From positions 1-29,761 of the forward strand of contig WTCF01000161.1 in assembly GCA_013138705.1 (NCBI GenBank): a stretch of 29,761 nt of DNA. The letters are read 5' to 3'. The notes beneath the pieces are model-generated. The model worked only from the letters and a program-made list of their open reading frames with translations. It was not told the origin of the DNA and did not search any database. Below are positions 1 to 9,056 of this stretch, piece by piece (position 1 is the first letter of the stretch; every line of letters starts with the position of its first letter). The position numbers were made by a program, and so were the translations under genes. The DNA is from Deltaproteobacteria bacterium (GTDB taxonomy: Bacteria > Desulfobacterota > Dissulfuribacteria > Dissulfuribacterales > UBA3076).

Positions 1-494
1 AGCTCAGCCCCCTTTTCTTTTCGGTAAACCACGTTTCCGTCACGGACCCAGGCATATATCCTTGCGCCAATTGCGGGATCAATGGCATTTACGGTCACGG
101 TCACGTTAGTAACGCGAAGCTCGGCCAGGCGATCAATATATGGACACAAGTCCAGCCCATTGGTTGCCAGACAGAGAATCAGGTCAGGGAACTCCTCCCT
201 TGCCAGTTCCAGTGTCTTCATGGTAGCAGCCGGATTGGCAAACGGATCCCCCGGTCCGGCAATACCCGCCACGCTGATCCTTGGCTCTTTTTCAAGGACG
301 ATCTTGAGGTATTCAACAGCCTGCCATGGTGAAACGACCTTGCTTGTAACCCCTGGCCGGCTTTCATTAACGCAGTCGTATTTACGATTGCAGTAGTTGC
401 ATTTTATATTGCATTTTGGGGCTACCGGGAGATGTACCCGTCCATATTTCCCCTTTACTTTTTTATTAAAACAAGGATGGTGTTCAAGATTCAT
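1..494 (-). CDS. nifB: NifB, nitrogenase cofactor biosynthesis radical SAM protein (partial; 3' end beyond window)
   Basis: NifB builds NifB-co, the Fe-S-carbide core of the iron-molybdenum cofactor, by radical SAM chemistry. The 164 visible residues include the radical SAM motif CNIKCNYC (CxxxCxxC) about 30 residues in, followed by NRKYDCVNESRPGV, which is characteristic of NifB. The start is the ATG at 494-492, preceded by AGGAG about 7 bases upstream. The reading frame is still open at base 1, so the C-terminal part, including any NifX-like domain, cannot be judged. It is last in the visible nif order, separated from nifN by 175 bases that are largely a repeat element, so it may rely on read-through from the nif promoter or have its own promoter. 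Identification is firm. Confidence 0.95.
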   Translation of the reverse strand, partial: MNLEHHPCFNKKVKGKYGRVHLPVAPKCNIKCNYCNRKYDCVNESRPGVTSKVVSPWQAVEYLKIVLEKEPRISVAGIAGPGDPFANPAATMKTLELAREEFPDLILCLATNGLDLCPYIDRLAELRVTNVTVTVNAIDPAIGARIYAWVRDGNVVYRKEKGAE

Positions 495-546
495 TTTGCT
501 ACTCCTTTCTCAGCCCCACATCAAATGTGATTTCATTGCAAAATAT

Positions 547-671
547 GATTCCGCTCAAAATTCCCCAGATGCAAGGCGCGAGATTTCCGAGGAATGAGTC
601 GTACTTAAACGTACGTCGCAATGACGAGGGAATCGAAGCAACGCCGCAGATGGGGTATTTTCAGCGGAATC
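547..671. repeat. 125-bp palindrome-ended element at the nifN-nifB junction
   Basis: The two ends are inverted copies: GATTCCGCTcAAAATtCCCCA on the left matches the reverse complement of the right end with only two mismatches in the first 20 bases. Pairing continues less perfectly inward to a central GTAC...GTAC. The right end overlaps the stop codon of nifN by two bases. The element has no coding capacity, so it is a REP- or MITE-like repeat. No second copy was seen in this window, so that it is a repeat family is inferred. Confidence 0.7.
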
Positions 672-2037
672 ACACATATGTATATCCAACGGGAGAGACA
701 TCCTGTTTCCTTTCTATAACTGCATTGACTATCCGGTCGAGGAGCGACTGGGCACCTCTGTAGCCGACATGGAGTATGCGCTGTGCCCCGATTCGATCGT
801 GAATTGGGAAGCCGACCCTGATCAGAGGGATATTCAGTTTTCTGGAAAGAGAATAGCCCTTGCTGTGCCCCACAAAGAGATCCGGTTTTAAGGATTCCGC
901 CTCGCTCGCAATATCGAAAAAATCAGCCCCGTCCCGGACAATCGGCGATTCAGTGATGCCTTTGGTTACAGCCCTTATACATTCCCCAAGACGTCCGCTC
1001 TTACCACCTGATGCGCAGAGCACAGGGATGATTCCTATCTCTGACAGGAGAGATGTGAGTCCGATAACCAGGTCCTCTTCGCCGAAAATGATTGCCCGTT
1101 TCCCGAATATATACTTGTGGGCATCCACATAGGCATCGATGAGACGACCACGCTCCTGTTCATGCTTCGGAGGGATTTTTTTGTCTGAAACCGTCTCCAT
1201 GGCTGAAAAAAACGCGTCACTTTCCCTGATTCCGATGGGCACGCCCACCTGGCTCAAAAAGACACCATGCCGTGTTGACAGAAGCTCGCCTGCCGTATGC
1301 TCACCCACAAGAGTTCTTCCGAACTCTATGCTTGCCCTTGCGCTGCCCATGGTCTTTATCCTTGATATGGGAGTTCCGCCGCTCGGTATCTTTTCGTAGT
1401 CAAGCAGGGCTTGGCCATCCAGGGTCTCGGAGATGTCCGGCAAGACGGTCCCTGAAACTTTGAAGTCTTCCAGTATCTCCTTCAGGTAGCGTATGTCCGC
1501 AGGGGAAACAAAGCCCGGCAGGAGGTTAACGTCCTCAGCGGCCCCATTTCGTGTAACCACCTGACCTACCAGGGCCTTTACCGCCTCATGAAAGCCTTCC
1601 ATATGTGTCCCCGAGTAACTCGGAGTAGAGGCATTTACCAGAAGAGGTCCCATTTCATTGCTGAACAGGTCTTTCTCCTCCTGGCAGAACTCCCTTATGA
1701 TTCCTGGCACATCATCACCGATCGTCTCGGTAAGACACGTGGTGGCAATACCGATAATCCCTGCACCGTATTTGGTTATCACGTTTTTCAGGCCCTGCTT
1801 CAGGTTGGGACCTCCGCCAAAGACAGCGTGTTTTTCACTCAGGGCAGAAGATGCGATATCCATGGGTTCTCTGAAATGGCTGATGATATAGCGACGCATA
1901 TAGGTAGCGCACCCCTGGGGGCCATGGAGAAACGGCACTGCGCCTTCGATTCCCCTAAAGGCCAGGCAGGCCCCGATCGGCTTACAGAGCTTGCATGCGT
2001 TGGTTGTGGACACATAATTGTTCCCTGTCCCTGCCAT
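670..2037 (-). CDS. nifN: NifN, nitrogenase cofactor scaffold subunit beta
   Basis: NifN pairs with NifE to form the scaffold on which NifB-co is matured into FeMo-co before transfer to NifDK. The 455-residue product has the NifK/NifN architecture: a Cys-rich start (NACKLCKPIGAC, C15, C18 and C24), the HGPQGC motif (C43), and TTCLTETIGDD near residue 110. It lacks the NifK catalytic-protein features seen in the separate nifK gene. The start ATG at 2037 has a good AAGGAG 6 bases upstream. That start lies inside the end of nifE, overlapping it by 56 bases. The stop codon touches the palindromic element at 547-671. The identity rests on family motifs plus position after nifE. Confidence 0.93.
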   Translation of the reverse strand: MAGTGNNYVSTTNACKLCKPIGACLAFRGIEGAVPFLHGPQGCATYMRRYIISHFREPMDIASSALSEKHAVFGGGPNLKQGLKNVITKYGAGIIGIATTCLTETIGDDVPGIIREFCQEEKDLFSNEMGPLLVNASTPSYSGTHMEGFHEAVKALVGQVVTRNGAAEDVNLLPGFVSPADIRYLKEILEDFKVSGTVLPDISETLDGQALLDYEKIPSGGTPISRIKTMGSARASIEFGRTLVGEHTAGELLSTRHGVFLSQVGVPIGIRESDAFFSAMETVSDKKIPPKHEQERGRLIDAYVDAHKYIFGKRAIIFGEEDLVIGLTSLLSEIGIIPVLCASGGKSGRLGECIRAVTKGITESPIVRDGADFFDIASEAESLKPDLFVGHSKGYSLSRKLNIPLIRVGFPIHDRIGAQRILHVGYRGAQSLLDRIVNAVIERKQDVSPVGYTYV

Positions 2038-3406
2038 TTTTCACTCCTTCTGCCGCCCTTCTGGGGACAAATCTCCAAACCGGGCTCATGACTGTATTGT
2101 AGATCTCTTGGGCAAGATTGAGTATGCCCACAAAGCCCTCAAGGGCTTCCTTCCGCTCGTGGTTATGGTCGCAAAATCCAACCCCCATCTTGTAAGCAAT
2201 AGGCCTTTCCTTGACGCCGCCTATGAAGATGTCCACGTCTTTTTCCTTGATAAAGGTGCAAAGCTCCAGGGGGTTCGTGTCGTCAACAATGATAGTCCCA
2301 TCGTCGGTGATCTCTTCCAGTTCCTGATAGTCTTCTTTTGTACCGGTCTGAGACCCGACCATGACCACTTTCATGTCCAGGAATTTCAGTGTCTTTATCA
2401 TGGAAAATGCCTTAAAGGCCCCGCCCACGTAGATAGCGACCTTTTTGCCGGAAAGGGCCTTGCGAAATTCCTGAAGCCTTGGATAGAGTATAGAGAGCTC
2501 TTCATTGATGAGCCTTTGTGTACGTTTCATTATCTCCGGATCTTTGAAGAAACGGGCTACTGCATAAAGGGACTCGGCCATGTCTTCCAGCCCACAGTAA
2601 GAGACCCGGATATGTGGGATGTCGTAGGCCTCTTCCATCAACCTGGCCAACTCCATAGTGGACCCTGAACACTGGACCAGGTTCAGAGCCGCCCCATGGG
2701 CTCGACGGATACTGTCCACCCGTCCATCTCCTGTGATGTTGGCCACCACCTGGATACCCATTCGTTCAAAATAACTGCGAATAATCCATATCTCCCCTGC
2801 CAGGTTAAAGTCTCCCATGATGTTCACGCTATAGGGGGATATCCCATCAATATCGCCTGTGCCAACGAGCCTGAACAGGGCCTTGCACGCAGCTTCATAT
2901 CCTGCTCGCTTGTTGCCGTCAAAGCCCTCTGCCTGTACCGGGATGACTGGTATTGCCTTTTCCTTGCCGACCTTTTTGCAGACTGCCTCCAGATCATCAC
3001 CTATGATTCCGACAATACATGTGGAGTAAACAAAAGCCGCCTTTGGATGATGCCTGTCTATGAGTTCTGTCAGCGCACGGTAGAGCTTTTTTTCGCCGCC
3101 GAATATGACGTCCTTTTCCTGAAGGTCTGTGGAAAAACTCAAACGATGGAGTTCCGGGCCGGTGGATAAAGCACCCCGGATATCCCATGTATAGACAGCG
3201 CAGCCAATAGGGCCGTGCACCAGGTGCAGGGCATCGGCAATGGGATACAAGACCACCCGCGAACCGCAAAACACGCACGCCCTCTGGCTTATCGCGCCTG
3301 CAAGGCTTTCCTTGTTGCAGGCCAGATCAAAGGGTCGCTCGCCCTTGCGAAATATCTGATCCTGTCTTTCTTCGAATATAACAGCGCTTGATGTCTCCAT
3401 AGTCAT
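1982..3406 (-). CDS. nifE: NifE, nitrogenase cofactor scaffold subunit alpha
   Basis: NifE is the alpha-type half of the NifEN scaffold. The 474-residue sequence is NifD-like but distinct. It has QRACVFCGSR (C44, C47), HGPIGC (C69), YSTCIVGIIGDD (C130) and LVQCSGSTME (C246), the last corresponding to the cofactor-region cysteine. The start ATG at 3406 shares its first base with the TAA stop of the upstream ferredoxin (TAATG), which suggests translational coupling. The 3' end runs 56 bases into nifN, and the last ~18 residues (after about VKNG) are lysine/arginine/glutamine-rich and look like an extension created by that overlap rather than family sequence. Confidence 0.94.
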   Translation of the reverse strand: MTMETSSAVIFEERQDQIFRKGERPFDLACNKESLAGAISQRACVFCGSRVVLYPIADALHLVHGPIGCAVYTWDIRGALSTGPELHRLSFSTDLQEKDVIFGGEKKLYRALTELIDRHHPKAAFVYSTCIVGIIGDDLEAVCKKVGKEKAIPVIPVQAEGFDGNKRAGYEAACKALFRLVGTGDIDGISPYSVNIMGDFNLAGEIWIIRSYFERMGIQVVANITGDGRVDSIRRAHGAALNLVQCSGSTMELARLMEEAYDIPHIRVSYCGLEDMAESLYAVARFFKDPEIMKRTQRLINEELSILYPRLQEFRKALSGKKVAIYVGGAFKAFSMIKTLKFLDMKVVMVGSQTGTKEDYQELEEITDDGTIIVDDTNPLELCTFIKEKDVDIFIGGVKERPIAYKMGVGFCDHNHERKEALEGFVGILNLAQEIYNTVMSPVWRFVPRRAAEGVKNGRDREQLCVHNQRMQAL

Positions 3407-3708
3407 TACCCGATCAAATATTTTTCAGCAGCACGCCCTTCTTCTAGGGCGTCGAGGATCTCATCTATCTCGTCTTCACCGTTAACCCCGCCGTACCAGT
3501 AACTTTGCGGATATACAATGACCACAGGTCCATCATCACACCGGTTCAAGCACCCCATGCTTGAAACCATGGCATTGAGGCCTCTGTCGGCCAGTTCCTC
3601 CGTCAGGTATGGGATCAATTCCATGGAATCCTTGCGGATACACTTGCCTTTGATCTCCGTACCCCTGAAACTGCAACATACAAAAAAGTGATATTCCGGC
3701 TTTTCCAT
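3406..3708 (-). CDS. Thioredoxin-like [2Fe-2S] ferredoxin in the nif operon
   Basis: This 100-residue protein has the pattern of thioredoxin-fold [2Fe-2S] ferredoxins (the FeSII/Shethna-type and NuoE-like group): FFVCCSF (C11/C12), GKC (C23), then MGCLNRCDDGP (C53, C57), followed by VVIVYPQSYWYGGV, a typical strand-turn after the cluster ligands. The start ATG at 3708 follows GAGGGG. It lies between nifK and nifE, separated from nifK by a hairpin and an AT-rich stretch, and its stop overlaps the nifE start. It probably carries electrons for nitrogenase or cofactor assembly, or protects the enzyme; which of these cannot be read from the sequence. Confidence 0.88.
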   Translation of the reverse strand: MEKPEYHFFVCCSFRGTEIKGKCIRKDSMELIPYLTEELADRGLNAMVSSMGCLNRCDDGPVVIVYPQSYWYGGVNGEDEIDEILDALEEGRAAEKYLIG

Positions 3709-3782
3709 TTGAATCCCCTCTCAATCCCTTAATCCTCTGATCCTTTTTTAAATTCAAAATTTAAAATTTAGAATTCAAAATT

Positions 3783-3811
3783 GTGTCTGAACGGCCTTTT
3801 CGTTCAGACAC
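3783..3811 (-). terminator. Perfect 11-bp stem-loop just after nifK (attenuator or processing site)
   Basis: GTGTCTGAACG pairs perfectly with CGTTCAGACAC around a 7-base loop, beginning four bases after the nifK stop codon. In the transcript it is followed by an AT-rich run (about 3748-3782) of repeated AATTC/AAATTT units rather than a clean U tract. It could therefore be a leaky terminator or an mRNA 3'-end stabiliser that lowers expression of the ferredoxin-nifEN part relative to nifHDK. Confidence 0.6.
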
Positions 3812-3814
3812 TAA

Positions 3815-5188
3815 TTACATTACCAACTCAAAGAACTCTTCAGGATCATCCCTGTCTTTACGTTCCATAAGTGTGTTTGCAATGTTACTCAGTAGGTACA
3901 TACCTCCCCTGTATCCCAGTGTTGGGAAGTAGCTATGGCCTACCCGATCAAGGATAGGAAAACCAAAGCGGACAAGTGGGATGTCTTCGGCATGGGCTAC
4001 ATACTTGCCGTAGGTATTGCCGATGATCAGATCTACAGGATCATTTTTAATAAGCTGGTGGAGATAGAAGATGTCTGCGTCAGACTTCACTATCGCATTG
4101 GGCGCCCAGTCTTTTAGTATCCCTTTGACCCGCAGCTCAAACCGCTTCCCCGGTGTGCCGGTTATGACATATTTGGGACGCATCCCCATGTTTATGAGAA
4201 ACTCACAGAGGGAGATCAAATGGTCAGGGTCTCCGAAGACAGCCACCTCTTTGTTGAGAAGGTGGTGCTGCATGTCGGTCATGATATCCACCAGGCGGCC
4301 CCTGTCATATTCCACAGATTCCGGGACCTCTTGGCCTGTGACATCCATGACCGCCTGTACAAAACGATCCGTGGCGGACACCCCGATGGGAAGATCCAGG
4401 ACCTGAAACGGCACGTCACATTTTGTCTCCATGGCCTTTGCCGCCTGTTCCGAGGCAAAAGGTCCCAAGGCCAGGGTAGCCTTGCTGTCTCCTGTGCTGC
4501 AAAGCGTCTCTATCGTCACGCCACCCTTTGGAAACATGACATACTGAGCCGTCTGAGGCGTATCCAGGACATCGGAGGTGTCAGGGAATACCAGTGATTT
4601 AACTCCCATTTCTTCCGTCATCCGCTTAATCTCACGCATGTCGGAAGGTTCCACATAGCCTGGGATGACATTGATCCGGTCTTTGGTTTCGCCCGTACTT
4701 GTGGAAAAGTAATCAACTATGCCCCGGACCATATTGGAAAACCCTGTCACATGAGAACCCACATAACTTGGGGTATTGGTGTGGATGACCCACTTCCCGT
4801 CAGGGATTATGCCGTCATCTTTGGCCTTTTTGATTATCGAAGGCAGGTCATCACCGATGGTCTCTGAAAGACAGGTGGTATGAATAGCCACCACATCGGG
4901 ATCATAGACCTGAAAGATGTTCTTTAGTGCCTGCCTGAGATTCGGAGCGCCGCCAAACACGGACGCCCCCTCTGTAAAGGAACTGGTGGAGGCCATCACA
5001 GGCTCACGAAAATGCCTGGTAAGATGGCTTCTGTGGTAGGCATAGCAACCCTGACTGCCATGACTGTGTGGCAGACAGCCATGGATGCCGAGGGCTGCAT
5101 ACATGGCCCCGATCGGCTGGCATGTCTTGGCCGGGTTGATACGCAGGGCCTTTCTTTCGGTTATCTCTTTGGGTGTCATGCTTAACAT
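3815..5188 (-). CDS. nifK: NifK, Mo-nitrogenase FeMo protein beta chain
   Basis: This is the beta subunit of dinitrogenase, which shares the P-cluster with NifD. P-cluster ligands are visible as NPAKTCQPIGA (C23), GSQGC (C48) and HTTCLSETIGDD (C106), with the nearby serine in NTPSYVGSH (S141). At 457 residues it is clearly shorter than aerobe NifK because it lacks the ~50-residue N-terminal extension, a trait of clostridial/anaerobe-type nitrogenases. The start ATG at 5188 has GGAG 8 bases upstream; a second ATG two codons later is less well spaced. It follows nifD by 41 bases and ends just before a strong hairpin. Confidence 0.97.
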   Translation of the reverse strand: MLSMTPKEITERKALRINPAKTCQPIGAMYAALGIHGCLPHSHGSQGCYAYHRSHLTRHFREPVMASTSSFTEGASVFGGAPNLRQALKNIFQVYDPDVVAIHTTCLSETIGDDLPSIIKKAKDDGIIPDGKWVIHTNTPSYVGSHVTGFSNMVRGIVDYFSTSTGETKDRINVIPGYVEPSDMREIKRMTEEMGVKSLVFPDTSDVLDTPQTAQYVMFPKGGVTIETLCSTGDSKATLALGPFASEQAAKAMETKCDVPFQVLDLPIGVSATDRFVQAVMDVTGQEVPESVEYDRGRLVDIMTDMQHHLLNKEVAVFGDPDHLISLCEFLINMGMRPKYVITGTPGKRFELRVKGILKDWAPNAIVKSDADIFYLHQLIKNDPVDLIIGNTYGKYVAHAEDIPLVRFGFPILDRVGHSYFPTLGYRGGMYLLSNIANTLMERKDRDDPEEFFELVM

Positions 5189-5229
5189 GGCTTTATCTCC
5201 AGATTAGACGCTTCAGTTCTATTGAAACT

Positions 5230-6858
5230 TCAAGTGTTTACTGCCAGATCAGCTTTAAGGACCGGTTTTTTCTTCCATGGTGGTGTTGTCAGTTTCCAGG
5301 CAGGGTTATGTATCAACATGTCGAGATCCTTGGCAAAGTTTACCGCCCCTTTGAACCCTGCAAAGGGTCCGCTGTAGTCATAGTTGTGCAGTTGCTTGGA
5401 AGGTACTCCGAATTTCTCTATGACATACTTGTCCTTGATCCCTGAACAGACCATGTCCGGTTTCAGCTTTTTGATCAGCATCCCAAGTTCCTTATGGCTG
5501 ACATCGTCAATAGCCATTGTGCCGCTGCCCATATCAGGAAACATGCCGTGGTAGGTATCGATTACCTCTTCTTCTTTCAGGCGCTTTAATGTCTCCTCGT
5601 CCTTACGGGGATTGTATCTCTCAGGATCGCGTTCTACTGCCAGATCCTCGATGTTGCGGTTGTCGGCAATCACTTTGATATCGGGCAATACTTCCCGGCC
5701 CTCGTAGTCGTCACGATGAGCAAATTCATAGCCGGCCACTATGGGGACCATTCCCAACTCCCTGAAGAGTCCCTGATAGTGATGCGCACGTGATCCGCCC
5801 ACAAACAGTATGACGGTCTTCCCCTTTAATCGCGGAATATACCGGGCGATCCCCTCTTCAGCCTTTGCCACCTCTTCTTCAATCACCTTTTCCACACGTT
5901 CGGTAAGCTTGGGATCATCGTAGAACCGGGCAATCTTTTTGAGGCTCTTTGCCATGCTCTTAATTCCGATAAAGTTCACCTTTATCCATGGAATGCCGAA
6001 CTTTGTCTCCATCATATCGGCTATATAGTTGACTGAACGGTGGCACATGAGCAGATTCACATCCGCCATGTGGGACTGCCGCATCTCGGAATACGAGCCG
6101 TTACCGGTAAAGACAGACAGGACGTTGATACCGCACCTGTTCAAAACCCGTTCGATCTCCCAGGTGTCTCCTCCGGTATTGTATTCGCCAAGGATATTTA
6201 TGGTGTGCTCTTTCTGCTCTATATCGTCCTGACCGACCACGAATTTAAAGAGGTTATTATTGGCGATATGGTGGCCTGCAGACTGACTTACACCTTTATA
6301 ACCCTCGCAACTGAAAGGTATTATCTGGATCCCGAGCTTTTCCGACATCTCTTTTGACACTGAATTGATATCGTCTCCGATCAGACCTACTGGACAGGTG
6401 GCAAGGACGCTGATAGCCTTGGGTTTGAAGATATCATATGCTTCCTGGATGGCGGCCTTTAGCTTTTTCTCGCCGCCGAAGATGATATCCTTTTCCTCCA
6501 TATCCGTAGAGAAACAATATTGCATATAATTTTGTCCATCCGCGCGTGGCCGGAACAGATTCCGCCTGGTCAACCAGGCATAAAAACTGCAGCCTATCGG
6601 TCCATGGACGATGTGTACTACGTCTCCTATAGGGCCGATAACCACACCCTTGCAACCTGCATAACAGCATCCCCTTTGGGAGATGATGCCCGGTATGGTC
6701 CTTTCATTGGCCTCAATACGCTGCTTTTTAGCAGGATCCCTGACCACTATATGCTTACGTCTTTTTTTGGCTGCCTTGGCTGGATATACATCCACCACGC
6801 CTTCCACAAACTCATCCAGAGCAATGGCAGGGGCATTCATTATTCTTTTATCCGACAT
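5230..6858 (-). CDS. nifD: NifD, Mo-nitrogenase FeMo protein alpha chain
   Basis: The alpha subunit carries FeMo-co and half of the P-cluster. Ligands are all present: RGC (C64), HGPIGC (C90) and ATCPVGLIGDD (C155) for the P-cluster, and MCHRSVNYI (C272) and QLHNYDYSGP (H491) for FeMo-co. SQSAGHHIAN holds the residues equivalent to Azotobacter Q191 and H195 (here Q192, H196), which fits a molybdenum enzyme. R357 in VGGSRAHH matches the active-site arginine. The 542-residue length is explained by a ~50-60-residue insertion around residues 386-445, rich in charged residues, typical of the Clostridium/anaerobe group. The start ATG has AGGAGG upstream. No vnfG/anfG delta gene follows. Confidence 0.98.
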   Translation of the reverse strand: MSDKRIMNAPAIALDEFVEGVVDVYPAKAAKKRRKHIVVRDPAKKQRIEANERTIPGIISQRGCCYAGCKGVVIGPIGDVVHIVHGPIGCSFYAWLTRRNLFRPRADGQNYMQYCFSTDMEEKDIIFGGEKKLKAAIQEAYDIFKPKAISVLATCPVGLIGDDINSVSKEMSEKLGIQIIPFSCEGYKGVSQSAGHHIANNNLFKFVVGQDDIEQKEHTINILGEYNTGGDTWEIERVLNRCGINVLSVFTGNGSYSEMRQSHMADVNLLMCHRSVNYIADMMETKFGIPWIKVNFIGIKSMAKSLKKIARFYDDPKLTERVEKVIEEEVAKAEEGIARYIPRLKGKTVILFVGGSRAHHYQGLFRELGMVPIVAGYEFAHRDDYEGREVLPDIKVIADNRNIEDLAVERDPERYNPRKDEETLKRLKEEEVIDTYHGMFPDMGSGTMAIDDVSHKELGMLIKKLKPDMVCSGIKDKYVIEKFGVPSKQLHNYDYSGPFAGFKGAVNFAKDLDMLIHNPAWKLTTPPWKKKPVLKADLAVNT

Positions 6859-6869
6859 TCCGTGCCTCC

Positions 6870-7271
6870 TTAATGTCCTGTCATCTCATCTATGGCCTTT
6901 TCACCTGTCTCTTTAGTCCTGACCCGAATCACATCGGTGATAGACTGAACAAAGATCTTTCCATCCCCGGGATTCCGGGTCTGATTCACCTTCACAATCG
7001 TGTCGACTACATCAGAGACCTTGTCATCGGTGACCACTAAGTGGACCATTCTCTTAGCAATCAGACGGGGGCCCTGTGATATCGTTGCAAGCACATCAGT
7101 ATCTACGGAAGCCTCATCCTCCTGGATGGCCTGCAAGATCTGAGCGTCTACCGGCCGCTTTCCACGACCCACGACTCTTTTGGCTGTAAATGCAGGATAA
7201 CCGGCCTCTACCAATGCCTCTTTTGTCTCATTGATTTTGTTCATCCTGATAATGGCTGTGACTTCTTTCAT
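6870..7271 (-). CDS. nifI2: NifI2, PII-like post-translational regulator of nitrogenase
   Basis: This 133-residue PII-family protein has the expected N-terminus (MKEVTAIIRMNKINETKEALVEAG), a T-loop region longer and different from GlnB (roughly residues 38-66, without the uridylylated YRGAEY segment), and the closing DGKIFVQSITDVIRVRT strand. In Methanococcus maripaludis, NifI1 and NifI2 together bind and inhibit dinitrogenase when ammonium is available, and 2-oxoglutarate and ATP relieve this; that is family knowledge, not shown here. It sits 21 bases after nifI1 and 11 bases before nifD. Confidence 0.94.
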   Translation of the reverse strand: MKEVTAIIRMNKINETKEALVEAGYPAFTAKRVVGRGKRPVDAQILQAIQEDEASVDTDVLATISQGPRLIAKRMVHLVVTDDKVSDVVDTIVKVNQTRNPGDGKIFVQSITDVIRVRTKETGEKAIDEMTGH

Positions 7272-7292
7272 TTTGAGTTCCCTCTATCGTCC

Positions 7293-7619
7293 TCAGAGCG
7301 CCTTTTTACCTGTACTGATGGTATAGGCATCATCAACAGTATTGATAAAAATTTTGCCGTCTCCGTAGGCGCCTTTTTCGCCCGTACGTGCACTATCGAG
7401 AATTGCACGAACGACAAAATCCTTTTCATGTTCCGGGACAACTATCATGAGCATTTCTTTTGGGATCTCATCGTAAACCACATCACCCAGCCTGAGCCCT
7501 CTTTGCTTGCCTCGTCCGGCGACTTCAATCTTGGTTAGGGCAGGATAGCCGGCCTCAAGCAATGAGTGCATTATTTCACCACTCTTTTCTGGTCTAACAA
7601 TCGCCCTGATCATAATCAT
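7293..7619 (-). CDS. nifI1: NifI1, PII-like post-translational regulator of nitrogenase
   Basis: This 108-residue PII-family protein starts MIMIRAIVRPEK and ends in DGKIFINTVDDAYTISTGK. The T-loop segment (GRGKQRGLRLGDVVYDEIPKE) is NifI1-like. It works with NifI2 in ammonium-induced switch-off of NifDK. The first ATG at 7619 has AGGAG nine bases upstream; the next in-frame ATG, two codons on, is also possible. The pair inserted between nifH and nifD is a hallmark of nif operons of methanogens, clostridia and anaerobic Desulfobacterota. Confidence 0.94.
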   Translation of the reverse strand: MIMIRAIVRPEKSGEIMHSLLEAGYPALTKIEVAGRGKQRGLRLGDVVYDEIPKEMLMIVVPEHEKDFVVRAILDSARTGEKGAYGDGKIFINTVDDAYTISTGKKAL

Positions 7620-7680
7620 CTGTTTATTCTCCTTTTCCTTAACGGCGCTTATGCGATCAGCTCGTCAGCCTTTTCAAGTT

Positions 7681-8565
<885 letters not shown>

Positions 8566-8580
8566 TCAAGAGTTGTGCCA
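8566..8580 (-). promoter_or_regulatory. Candidate sigma54 (-24/-12) promoter of nifH
   Basis: Read on the minus strand, the site is TGGCAC-aactc-TTGA. The -24 half is perfect and the spacing is right, but the -12 half has GA where GC is usual, so it is a good but imperfect match to TGGCAC-N5-TTGC. It would give a transcript start near 8554. A NifA-type site lies about 80 bases upstream, which strengthens the call. Confidence 0.6.
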
Positions 8581-8651
8581 CAGGGTTAGAGTGTGCCGAT
8601 GAGAGGTACTAACTATTGGATAATGTTGATATAATTAATAGCTAATGCGTT

Positions 8652-8667
8652 TGTTCCTGTGAAAACA
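8652..8667. promoter_or_regulatory. NifA upstream activator site, TGT-N10-ACA
   Basis: TGT-tcctgtgaaa-ACA is an exact match to the NifA recognition pattern. Its centre is about 105 bases upstream of the inferred nifH transcription start, the usual distance for enhancer-type activation. It overlaps a larger inverted repeat, TTCCTGT (8654-8660) with ACAGGAA (8685-8691), that encloses a small hairpin TGCGggatCGCA (8669-8680). The two palindromes could host two activator dimers or add structure to the region. Confidence 0.65.
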
Positions 8668-8691
8668 ATGCGGGATCGCATCCTACAGGAA

Positions 8692-8858
8692 GGTAAAAAA
8701 TAAAGACCTTTTTCTACCGGAATGTAGGAATAGGCAGGGATAGGAATGAGGCGGGATTATGTATATCTATATCAGTCGTCTTCAAAAGAAAGACGATTCG
8801 TAACCGTTCAGGGGTTCAGGGATTCAGTCGAGGGCGGTTTGTTCCAATAGATTTTCGG
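8692..8858. other. Intergenic stretch upstream of nifH control region
   Basis: No gene is seen here. It contains a hairpin TCGTCTT-caaaaga-AAGACGA at 8776-8796 without a following T run, and a short direct repeat of TTCAGGGG/TTCAGGGA/TTCAG at 8807-8827. Neither is explained by the nif promoter; the tandem unit looks like a simple intergenic repeat. Confidence 0.5.
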
Positions 8859-9056
8859 TTATGCCAGCCATGGTTCATCCTTCGTAGGGGCGTACCTGTG
8901 TGTGCGCCCTTTGTTACATTGCCCGTTCGGATTTTCCCGGTCAAATTCCCATTGCAACGGATTGTTGACGATGTATTCCCGGATGCGGTTCAATTCGTTT
9001 TCATTGCGGACAATATGTTCGTAATAATTGCGTTGCCATAATTTGCCAGGAAACGT
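8859..9056 (-). pseudogene. C-terminal remnant of a REP-associated tyrosine transposase (RAYT, IS200-like Y1 family)
   Basis: One minus-strand frame of 65 codons reads FPGKLWQRNYYEHIVRNENE, then LNRIREYIVNNPLQWEFDREN, and ends at a TAA. The LWQRNYYEHI...N..EL..IR.YI..NP.QW pattern is the conserved C-terminus of RAYT proteins. The catalytic HUH histidines and the tyrosine region would lie upstream and are missing, so this is only a fragment. The last ~18 codons run through a REP-like hairpin (8888-8909). At its 5' end it is joined, in a different frame, to an unrelated small ORF. Confidence 0.8.
8888..8909. repeat. REP-like hairpin GGGCGTAC...GTGCGCCC
   Basis: GGGCGTAC and GTGCGCCC pair over 8 bp (one G-T) around a 6-base loop, inside a GTAGGGGCG...CGCCC context. 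Short GC-rich palindromes of this type are the substrates of RAYT transposases, and a RAYT remnant overlaps it, so it is read as its cognate REP end. Confidence 0.6.

Noticed and set aside
5230..6858. Alternative (vanadium or iron-only) nitrogenase
   Set aside because: Q192 and the cofactor surroundings fit NifD, nifE/nifN are present, and there is no delta subunit gene between the alpha and beta genes.
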